Shown in pieces: positions 1 through 8,368 of a stretch of DNA of 51,118 nucleotides; position 1 is the stretch's first letter, and every line of letters begins with the position of its first letter. The stretch covers positions 1-51,118 of the forward strand of contig JADJOY010000044.1 in assembly GCA_016713535.1 (NCBI GenBank). The letters are read 5' to 3'. The notes under the pieces are model-generated. The model was not told the DNA's origin. It saw nothing but the letters and a program-made list of their open reading frames with translations, and made no database searches. A program made the position numbers and the translations under genes. The DNA comes from JADJOY01 sp016713535 [NCBI: Deltaproteobacteria bacterium]. GTDB lineage: Bacteria > JADJOY01.

Positions 1-156
1 AGCGTTACCGATCAGCCGATCGCCGTTGCGGCCGATCGCGACGACCGATGGCGTGACCCGCTCCCCCTCGGCGTTGACGATGATCGCGGGCTCGTCGCCC
101 TGCAGGATCGCCGCGCAAGAGTTGGTGGTGCCGAAATCGATTCCGATGACCGCCAT
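1..156 (-). CDS. Hsp70/DnaK-like chaperone, N-terminal fragment (cut by window edge)
   Basis: The minus strand from the ATG at 156 encodes 52 residues beginning [18 protein letters not shown], the phosphate-1 ATP-binding segment of the Hsp70 nucleotide-binding domain, followed by [16 protein letters not shown], also typical of DnaK. The reading frame is open to the left edge, so the rest of the gene lies outside the window. It sits downstream of, and on the same strand as, a second complete DnaK-like gene with a 222-bp gap, so the genome carries tandem Hsp70 paralogs. Hsp70s are cytosolic ATP-driven folding chaperones. Whether this copy is the housekeeping DnaK cannot be told from 52 residues. 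Confidence 0.88.
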   Translation of the reverse strand, partial: MAVIGIDFGTTNSCAAILQGDEPAIIVNAEGERVTPSVVAIGRNGDRLIGNA

Positions 157-378
157 GGTTCTCCGCGAGGGTGGTCCGAAGCCGTCGACGGCTGATCATG
201 CCACCGGGGCGCGCCGAGCAAAAGCAAATTGTGGACCGCCGGCGGCGAGCGGCCTCGGCTCGACGCACGAACACAACTAGCGGGGTGAGGCAGCCCCTGT
301 CAAGGCAAGTTGGTGGCGGTTAACCGCGCGAAACGCTTCACGGGTCGCCAATTTTCGCCTCGGCCGCGCCGCGCCGTG

Positions 379-2190
<1,812 letters not shown>

Positions 2191-2410
2191 GGCCGTGTCC
2201 CCCAAGGACTCCGTCAGCACGCTGACGGCGGCGTCAACCGATCCACGATTCGCAACCGCGACGAACCCGTATGGTTTCGCGTGGTTTCGCGTTCGGGAAC
2301 GGTGCCACCCACCGACCTCGCAAGAAGCGAGCCGGCTCGTGACAATTCGCTGGCGGGGTGAGGCGGGGATGCATCGCTCGTGGTGCCGGCCCGGCGACGG
2401 GCTGGTGCAG

Positions 2411-2440
2411 CTCGTAGCGGCGGCCGCGAGGCCGCCGAGG
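2411..2440 (+). repeat. Intergenic hairpin, TCGTAGCG family
   Basis: CTCGTAGCG is followed by the inverted repeat CGGCC / GGCCG around GCGA. About 30 bp including the flank TGCAG recur almost identically at 22027-22058. The 2191-2590 gap holds only such elements and no gene. Confidence 0.8.
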
Positions 2441-2690
2441 CTGTGAGTCGTTTCGATCTGGCTCACTGACGGAAGCCACGTGGGCCCGGCGACGGGGGAT
2501 GGAACCCCGTCGCGTCCGCGCCCTGCCCCGGGGGGGGGGACCCCGGCGCTACGCGCCCGCTGCCCTGCGACGGGGGATGGAACCCCGTCGCTACGATCGA
2601 GGCCGCGCACCGCCCGACGACAGGGACGGCCCCCCGTCGCTACGGGGGTTTTCGTAGCGCGGGGGGCTCCGCCCCCCCGCGCCGAGCTTG
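2441..2690 (+). repeat. Composite hairpin-repeat block (five hairpins)
   Basis: The block contains hairpins at about 2489-2514, 2526-2554, 2567-2596, 2617-2643 and 2652-2683. Stems are of the type GACGGGG/CCCCGTC and GCGGGGGG/CCCCCCGC, with CGCTACGA or TCGTAGCG at the outer side. The left 60 bp (CTGTGAGTC, then TCTGGCTCACTGACGGAAG) and the hairpin pair joined by GGTTTTCGTAGCG have a diverged reverse-complement copy at about 18545-18690. Its right part overlaps the 3' end of the zinc-ribbon gene at 2591-3181. Confidence 0.78.
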
Positions 2691-3181
2691 GCCTCGAGGG
2701 TGGCGATCGCGGCGAGCACCGCGGCGCGGTTCTTGGCGAGCTTGAGCCAGCGCGGCAGGCGGCTCGCGAGCGTGCTGTTCCGCGGCTCGGTGTCGGCGCG
2801 CTCGGGCGCACGCCGGTCGGTCGCCTCGACGTACTGGCGCAGGAACGCGAGGTGTCGCGCGTTGGTCGCCCACAAGGTCTCGCCGAGGCAAGGCGTGGCG
2901 AGCCACAGCGGCTCGTGGAAGTAGGCGTCGGCGGCGCCGCCCACCGCATACTGGCCGACGGGCCAGCGGCTCGGATCTGCGGACGTCAGGATGCCCTTGC
3001 GCCGCGACTCCCACTCCCGCACCAACCCGCAGCCGGTACAGGTGAGCCGCGGCGGGTGCTCGCCGCTCGACGGCCGCACCACCGCGCACAGGGCGCAGCG
3101 CGGGCACACCACCAGGAACTCGTCGACGAAGTCGAGGAGCGTCACCGGCTGGCGCGGCGCCTTCTTCGCGGTCCCGCTCAC
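2591..3181 (-). CDS. Zinc-ribbon conserved hypothetical protein with repeat-derived C-terminus
   Basis: 196 residues from a GTG start. It has two CxxC pairs near the N-terminus (VCPRCALC and LTCTGCG), forming a zinc ribbon. A conserved body follows with TPCLGETLWATNARHLAFL and then NSTLASRLPRWLKLAKNR. This layout belongs to a family of uncharacterised bacterial proteins that I recognise only by pattern; no function is known to me. The last 30 residues, after LEAKL, are encoded entirely by the hairpin repeats at 2594-2683, and the TAG stop lies inside a TCGTAGCG repeat motif. The original C-terminus has therefore probably been replaced or extended by the repeat. Confidence 0.75.
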   Translation of the reverse strand: MSGTAKKAPRQPVTLLDFVDEFLVVCPRCALCAVVRPSSGEHPPRLTCTGCGLVREWESRRKGILTSADPSRWPVGQYAVGGAADAYFHEPLWLATPCLGETLWATNARHLAFLRQYVEATDRRAPERADTEPRNSTLASRLPRWLKLAKNRAAVLAAIATLEAKLGAGGRSPPRYENPRSDGGPSLSSGGARPRS

Positions 3182-3246
3182 GGCGCGCCCAGCCTAGACC
3201 ACCGGCACTCGCCCGGCGCGCCGAGCGCCGGGACGACATCGAGCGG

Positions 3247-3279
3247 CCGGAGGGCCGCGCGCCTGCGCGGCCGGCGATA
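3247..3279 (-). repeat. TATCGCCGG-family hairpin
   Basis: The minus strand reads TATCGCCGGCCGCGCAGG and ends CCCTCCGG, with the GC-palindromic core GGCCGCGC / GCGCGGCC. It is a diverged member of the element seen at 17329, 18712 and in the tandem repeat at 22.7 kb. Confidence 0.65.
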
Positions 3280-3371
3280 CGCGAGCACGTCGCACCGCCG
3301 ATCGCGTGGTTCCCGGTATGCCCTGGATCGAACCGGGGATCGACGCCGCGACCAAGGCCGGGGCCGGTGCC

Positions 3372-3403
3372 TATCGCCGGGCACGCGACGCGAGCCCCTC
3401 CCC
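3372..3403 (+). repeat. TATCGCCGG-family hairpin
   Basis: TATCGCCGGGCACGCGACG then CGAGCCCCTCCCC. The inverted core is GGGC-ACGCG / CGCG-AGCCC. It lies 25 bp from the GNAT gene stop codon. Confidence 0.7.
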
Positions 3404-3427
3404 GTGCGAGACCGACCGGCACCCGCG

Positions 3428-3964
3428 CTACGGCGCGAGGCGGGCGTACATCCAGAGGTCGCGCGGGGCGCCGCGCACCCGGCGATAGCCGCGCAGCAGC
3501 CCCTCGCGCGCGAAGCCGGTCTTCTCGAGGACGCGGATCGACGCGGCGTTGGTGTCGACGACCGTCGCCTGGATGCGCTCGTAGCCGCGCGCGGCGAAGC
3601 CCCACGGCACGATCGCGCACACGCAGGCACTCGCGACGCCGCGGCCCGCGTAGGCCGGGGCGACGTCGTAGGCGAGCTCGGCGGTGCGGTGGACGAGCGA
3701 GATCGAGTGGAAGCCGATGGTACCGACCAGGTGATCGCCCTCGCGGCTGCGGACCGCGAAGCGGATCGCCGAGCTCGGATCGACCGACTCGTACCCGTCG
3801 ATGAGCTTCTCGAGCGCATCGACTCCGCCGCTCAGGTCCCAGCTCGTGTGCTCGACGGCGCGTGGCTGCGATAGATACGCGAACCACTCCGCGGCGTCGG
3901 CGCGCGCGATGGGCACGAGCCGCACGGGCACGTCGGGAACCAGCGGTGGATCATCGCAGCGCAT
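3428..3964 (-). CDS. GNAT-family N-acetyltransferase (RimJ/RimL type)
   Basis: 178 residues, the usual size for a single GNAT domain. It begins with a substrate strand (VRLVPIARADAAEWFAYLSQ). The middle has LVGTIGFHSISLVHRTAELAYDVAP, and the acetyl-CoA pyrophosphate-binding loop is AYAGRGVASACV (pattern R/Q-x-x-G-x-G/A). The motif NAASIRVLEKTGFAREGLLRG near the end is characteristic of RimJ/RimL-like acetyltransferases that modify ribosomal protein N-termini or small amines. The substrate cannot be inferred. The start is the ATG at 3964; the TAG stop sits in a CGTAGCG motif like that of the hairpin repeats. Confidence 0.85.
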   Translation of the reverse strand: MRCDDPPLVPDVPVRLVPIARADAAEWFAYLSQPRAVEHTSWDLSGGVDALEKLIDGYESVDPSSAIRFAVRSREGDHLVGTIGFHSISLVHRTAELAYDVAPAYAGRGVASACVCAIVPWGFAARGYERIQATVVDTNAASIRVLEKTGFAREGLLRGYRRVRGAPRDLWMYARLAP

Positions 3965-3992
3965 GGGTGCGTCTCGAAGCGGCGGCGCGGCG

Positions 3993-4609
3993 CTACTCGG
4001 CGTCGCGCATGAGCGCCGCGAGCGCGCGGCTGGTGTCGTCGCCCTGCGCGTCGAGGGCCGCGATCACTCCCGCGCGATCGGCGGGCGAGCGGTTCTGGCT
4101 GAGCTTGAACTTGGCCTCGATGCGTAGGGCGGGCAGCTCGAACGCCACGATCGCGCTCAGCATCGCGTGGTGGAAGTCCTCGGGGAGCGCTTCGGCTCGC
4201 CACGGCTTCGGCCGCCCGGCTTCGTAGCGGCGCGAGAGCTCGGCGACCAGCTCGCGCTTGAACGGCTCGTCGGCGCGCGCGATCGCGTGACCGGTGACGT
4301 GCACCACCGCGTAGTTCCAGGTCGGCACCGCCGGGGCGGAGTCGAGCCAGATCGGCGACACGTAGCCGTGCGGCCCGTGGAAGATCGCCGTCGACTCGGG
4401 TGGCCGTCGAACGCGTGCCAGTGCGGGTTGGCGCGCGCCACGTGGCCCACCAGCACGTGGCCGCGCGGCGCCGCGCGCACCACCAGCGGTAGGTGCGTGA
4501 CGAAGAGCCCGTCGGGCGACGGCGTGACGAGGGTCGCGAAGTCGTGGCGCGCGACGAACGCGAGGAGCTCGGGCTCGGCGGGGCCGGCGAAGTGCTCGGG
4601 GATGTACAT
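3993..4609 (-). CDS. PaiB-like FMN-binding regulator/flavoprotein, frameshifted
   Basis: Two overlapping frames together give a PaiB-family protein of about 205 residues. The 5' part (4609 to about 4405) encodes MYIPEHFAGPAEPELLAFVA, then FATLVTPSPDGLFVTHLPLV and the FMN-site segment HVLVGHVARANPHW. The 3' part (about 4403 to 3993), in another frame, encodes STAIFHGPHGYVSPIWL, VPTWNYAVVHVTG and a C-terminal helical part ending LAALMRDAE. One missing base at about 4404 (GGCC where GGNCC is needed) explains the break, and both halves are well conserved. PaiB proteins are split-barrel FMN binders implicated in negative regulation of sporulation or protease genes in Bacillus; the role here is unknown. 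Confidence 0.82.
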
Positions 4610-4828
4610 GGGGAGGCTCTCCTGTCGCGCTTACTTTGCACGCGATCGACGCGTCCGTCGCGCTCACCACGCCTCGGTGATCCTCGGCCCGACGGGAGTC
4701 GGGCCCTCCGAGCTGGCGCGGCTGGATCGCGCCCCACCTCACCGATCCCGGCGGAGGGACCGCCTCCCGGCGGTCCGCGTCCGCGCTCGGTTGGATCGCG
4801 ACGCGGCGCGCCGTAGATTCTGCGGGTT

Positions 4829-6851
4829 ATGAGTCTCCTCGTCGCCGACGGCTTGCAGCTCTTCTTCGCGGATCGCCCGATCCTCGCGGACGCGTCGTTT
4901 CGCATCGGCGCCGACGATCGCATCGGCCTGATCGGCCCCAACGGCACCGGCAAGTCGACGCTGCTCAAGATCCTCGCCGGCAAGCAGGGCATGGACGGCG
5001 GGACGCTCACCCGCTCCAAGAACCTGCGCATCGGCTACCTGACCCAGGACATCCTCGAGGTCGGCACCGGCAGCCTGCTCGAGAACGTGCTGCGCTCGGT
5101 GCCGGGACGCGCCGAGCTCGACAGCGAGCTCGCCTCCCTCGAAACCGAGCTCGACGCCGCGACCGATCCGGACACGATGACGGAGATCGCGCACCGGCTG
5201 GCCGAGCTCCACCACGAGATCCTCGACTTCGACACGATCTTCTCGCAGGCGCAGGCCGAACGGATCCTCTCCGGCCTCTCGTTCAAGACCAGCGACTTCG
5301 AGCGGCCCGTCGAGCAGTTCTCGGGCGGCTGGCGCATGCGCGCGGCGCTCGCGAGCCTGCTCTTCCAGCAGCCGGATCTGTTGCTCCTCGACGAGCCCAC
5401 CAACCACCTCGACCTGCCGTCGGTGGCGTGGCTCGCCGAGTTCCTGCGCTCGGCCAGCCACGCGCTGGTGCTGGTGTGTCACGACCGCGAGTTCCTCGAC
5501 CGCCAGGTCGACCGCGTCCTCTCCTTCGAGCCCGAGGGGCTGCGCGCGTACCGCGGCAACTACAGCTCGTACAAGGTCCAGCGCCTCGAAGAAGAAGCGA
5601 TCCTCCAGGCGCGCGCCGAGAACCAGGAGCGCGAGCGGAAGCGCCTCGAGCGCTTCATCGACAAGAACCGCGCCCGCACCAACACCGCCAAGCTGGTGCA
5701 GAGCCGCGTCAAGAAGCTCGACAAGCTCGACGAGGAGAAAGTCGAGCTCCGCGGCAGCCACTCGCGGATGCGGGTGCGCTTCCCTCCCACGCCGAGCACC
5801 GGGCGCGTGGTGGTGAAGACCGAGGGGCTCACGAAATCGTTCGGCGACTTGAAGCTCTACGACAACCTCGACGTGATCGTGCCGCGCGGCGAGCGCGTGG
5901 TGCTCGCGGGCGTGAACGGCGTCGGCAAGACGACCCTGCTCAGGATCCTCGCCGGCGACCTCCCCGCCGACTCCGGCACCGTGACCTACAGCGCCAACGT
6001 CAGGTGAGCTACTACGCGCAGCAGGAAGTGAGCACCGTGGTGCCGTCGATGAGCCCCGCGCAGGTGCGCGGCATCCTCGGCGCCTTCCTCTTCCGCGGCG
6101 ACGACGTCGACAAGTCGATCGGCGTCCTCTCGGGCGGCGAGAAGGCGCGCGTCGCGCTCGCGAAGATCCTCGTGGCGCCGGGAAACTTCCTGCTCCTCGA
6201 CGAGCCCACCAACCACCTCGACACCGAGTCCGCCGAGATCCTCGCCGAGTCGCTCACCGAATACGACGGCACGATCGTGTTCGTGAGCCACAACCTGGCC
6301 TTCGCGCGGAAGCTCGCGACCCAGGTCTGGTACCTCGAGAACGGGGCGCTCGAGATCTACCCCGGCTCGCTCGAGGAGTTCCTCGAGCGGCTCCGCACCA
6401 AGGAGAGCCAGGCGAGCGCACGGGGCGTGTCCGCGGTGGGCGGGACCGACAAGTCGGCGAAAGCCGCCCGAAGACCGTCCCCTCGGAGGGCCGCGCACCG
6501 GTGGAGGGCCGCGGTCCCTCGCGGCCGCCCGCGGCAAAGCCGCCACCGCCCCCGGAAAGCCACAAGGACAAGGACGCGCGCCGCGCCGACGCCGAGAAGC
6601 GCCAGGCCGACTCGAAGCGCCTGGGTCCGCTCAAGAAGAAGGTCGCCGACCTCGAGCGCGAGATCGCCGGCATCGAGACCCAGAAGAAAGAGATCGAAAC
6701 CGCCCTCGCCGATCCCGACCTCTACAAGAACACCACGCGCTTCCAGTCGATGCTCGGCGACTTCGAGAAGGTGAAGGCCCGCCTCGACGAGCGCACCCGC
6801 GCCTGGGAAAAGGCCGAGAGCGAGCTCGAGGCCCTCGGCAAGAGCGCTTGA
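4829..6851 (+). CDS. ABC-F family ATPase (Uup-like), two frameshifts
   Basis: About 674 residues once two single-base breaks are repaired. Frame 1 (4829 to about 6002) holds ABC domain 1, with Walker A GPNGTGKST (36-44), signature FSGGW, Walker B LLLLDEPTNHLD, the inter-domain linker (KRLERFIDKNRARTNTAKL) and the second Walker A GVNGVGKTT. Frame 2 (about 6003-6465) holds VSYYAQQ, signature LSGGEKARVALAKIL and Walker B FLLLDEPTNHLD. Frame 3 (about 6467-6851) holds a Pro-rich linker and a C-terminal coiled coil (LGPLKKKVADLEREIAGIE). Each break fits one missing C in a short C run (near 6003 and 6466). ABC-F proteins are soluble and act on ribosomes; the tandem ABC plus C-terminal coiled coil matches Uup-like members. 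There are no transmembrane segments. Confidence 0.9.
6507..6526. repeat. Palindromic element inside the ABC-F linker
   Basis: A perfect inverted repeat GGCCGCG - GTCCCT - CGCGGCC lies within the coding linker (residues VEGRGPSRPPAAK). The loop AGGGAC and GC stem resemble the intergenic elements at 18485-18510 and 21991-22017 (GCGCGAGGGACCGCGC). Confidence 0.6.
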
Positions 6852-6938
6852 ACCGGGGTCGCACCGCGCTCGTTCGTGATCGATCCCTCGGCCACGACGG
6901 AGCGCGGCCCTCCAGCCGAGAGCCAGCGACCGCTCGGC

Positions 6939-7352
6939 TCACTGGCGCTCGAGGGCGAACGACAGGTTCAGCGCATAGATGGCCGAGTGCACCAAGCCCA
7001 CCACGGTGTTCTCGCCTTCGAACGCCCCGTCGAAGCTCGCCCACCAGCCCGAGCTCTCCGCGGTCAGCCGCACCTCGGGATAGAGCGTGACGCCCGTGAC
7101 CGTGCCGTCGAATGCGACGCCCGGCGTGAACTCGAGGTGACCCGTGCCGGTGAGGGTGCCGTCCGCGGCTTCGGTGAGGTCGAGATCGACCGTCGCTACG
7201 CGGCCCAGCTCGGCGCGATAGCCGCGCCACTGGCCGGTCATCGACGGCGCGGGGCCGGCGTTCACTGCGACGTCCCCTCCGCTACCGCAACCCACAGCAA
7301 CCAGCACCAACGCCGACGACACCACCCATTTCCACCGCATGCGCGTTCGCAT
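6939..7352 (-). CDS. Small hypothetical lipoprotein
   Basis: 137 residues. The N-terminus MRTRMRWKWVVSSALVLVAV followed by GCGSGG is a signal sequence with a lipobox-like Cys, so the mature protein should be membrane-anchored. The rest (GQWRGYRAELGRVATVDLDL, GTLTGTGHLEF, FDGTVTGVTLYPEVRL) has alternating beta-strand character like small beta-barrel lipoproteins that fill the slot of a transport-substrate scaffold. No family is recognised. The start is set at the ATG at 7352, since the upstream extension would bury the signal peptide. It runs convergent to the ABC-F gene. A larger lipoprotein of similar style, with a comparable strand pattern, is at 16361-17200. Confidence 0.72.
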   Translation of the reverse strand: MRTRMRWKWVVSSALVLVAVGCGSGGDVAVNAGPAPSMTGQWRGYRAELGRVATVDLDLTEAADGTLTGTGHLEFTPGVAFDGTVTGVTLYPEVRLTAESSGWWASFDGAFEGENTVVGLVHSAIYALNLSFALERQ

Positions 7353-7452
7353 GTCGGCCTCCACGCCCGGGAGCGTGGCTCTCGGATAGCACGGAACGCG
7401 CTCCGACGGCAGCCTTCGACGGACTGCGTCGACCGCCACGCGAGCGGCGCGG

Positions 7453-7980
7453 TCACCAGCCGACGGCGTCGAGATCGAACGGCAGTTCGACCGTCACGAG
7501 CGGCATCCGCGCGCGCGGCCGGCGCGCGCCCAGCCCGCCGGTGACGTCGATGTCCGGCCCGCGCCCGAACGACGGCTTGAGCCGATCCACCGTCTCGAAC
7601 GCGAGCAGCACGAGGTCACGCGTCATCGACGACGAGCGAGTCTCGAACCACTGCCGCGACAGCACGCGGTTCATCGCCCGGCGCGGCGCCTCGAACGCGC
7701 ACGGCGCGAGGAGATCGAGATCGACCGGGCCGCTCGGCAGCGGCTCGGGCGCGGCGACCCGCGCCTCCTCGACCCAGCGCAGCAAGTCACGATCGACCGC
7801 GAACAGCACGTCGGCCTGGCGTGCGTTCGCGTCGCTCCGCGACGACACGCCGGCGACGCGCTCGACCGCCGCGGCGGGCGCGGCCGCGCCCAGCACCATG
7901 CACGTCCACGTCCACGTCCGCACCCACGCAGGCATCGAGGACCGCGCGCCGGCCACTCGCTGGAGAAGGTTCATCGGCAT
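7453..7980 (-). CDS. Secreted hypothetical protein
   Basis: 175 residues from the ATG at 7980. An internal ATG at 7974 or the Met of MPAWVRTWTWTCMVLGAAA could also serve. A signal-peptide-like stretch (CMVLGAAAPAAAVERVAG) precedes a mature part with VLFAVDRDLLRWVEEARVA, DLLAPCAFEAPRRAMNRVLS and a C-terminal LVTVELPFDLDAVGW. I do not recognise the family. GC-rich codon use fits the neighbours, and the opposite-strand frames look like shadows. It is followed at 100 bp by the lipoprotein gene on the same strand. Confidence 0.5.
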   Translation of the reverse strand: MPMNLLQRVAGARSSMPAWVRTWTWTCMVLGAAAPAAAVERVAGVSSRSDANARQADVLFAVDRDLLRWVEEARVAAPEPLPSGPVDLDLLAPCAFEAPRRAMNRVLSRQWFETRSSSMTRDLVLLAFETVDRLKPSFGRGPDIDVTGGLGARRPRARMPLVTVELPFDLDAVGW

Positions 7981-8276
7981 CCCATGAGAGCTCTGCGCGC
8001 CGGGTCGCGCGTTCGTGCTGAGGGTCGTCTTCAAGATCCGCGCCGCCAAGCACGAGGATGTCGGACGCACGGATTCGGGGCTCCGGCGCGTCGCCGCCGT
8101 GGACGATCGAGCGCAGCGTCGCCGGATCGTCGACAGTGCAAGTCCCCAGCGCCTGGGCCCGCGCGCCTCCGGCGCGCCGGCGAGCCCCGGAGCGGGGCCG
8201 TGGCGTCCAATTTCGGGCCCCCTGGGGCCCCTGGAGGCCCAGTTTTTGCGTGGGATTGCGCCGACCTGTAAGCTGT
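7981..8276. other. Gap without a recognised gene
   Basis: The stretch is GC-rich with short inverted repeats, for example GGGCCCC-CT-GGGGCCC at about 8217-8232 and the GCGCC/GGCGC runs near 8160-8185. No conserved frame is visible. The right end turns AT-rich just before the HTH-fusion gene. Confidence 0.5.
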
Positions 8277-8304
8277 TTGTACCCGTTTTCGCTGCCACTT
8301 ATTT
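8277..8304 (+). promoter_or_regulatory. Possible promoter of the HTH-fusion gene
   Basis: TTGTAC at 8277-8282 and TTATTT at 8299-8304 with 16-bp spacing form a weak sigma-70-like pair in the most AT-rich patch of this region. It lies directly upstream of a palindrome and 65 bp before the start codon. The hexamers are imperfect. Confidence 0.35.
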
Positions 8305-8312
8305 GCTATTTT

Positions 8313-8332
8313 CTGCTGGCAGTTGCCAGCAG
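8313..8332. promoter_or_regulatory. Perfect 9-bp palindrome, candidate operator
   Basis: CTGCTGGCA-GT-TGCCAGCAG is a perfect 9-2-9 inverted repeat ending 36 bp before the ATG of a gene whose product starts with a Cro/CI-type HTH domain. Position and symmetry suit an autoregulatory operator overlapping the transcription start. That binding role is inferred. Confidence 0.5.
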
Positions 8333-8368
8333 CCCGGAGCGACACTTTCTACAAAGCCGGAGGCTCTC

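Noticed and set aside
5428-6774. Separate gene for the second half of the ABC-F protein
   Set aside because: Its first 190 residues are a shifted reading of ABC domain 1 and linker; only the part after about 6003 is genuine and completes the upstream frame.
3993-6851. Calling the PaiB-like and ABC-F genes true pseudogenes
   Set aside because: Every break fits a single missing base in a C/G run and all domains remain intact, so sequence error is the simpler explanation; they are listed as CDS with the breaks noted.
8216-8256. Rho-independent terminator (GGGCCCC hairpin followed by TTTTT)
   Set aside because: No plus-strand gene ends upstream within 1 kb; the T run belongs to the AT-rich promoter patch of the next gene.
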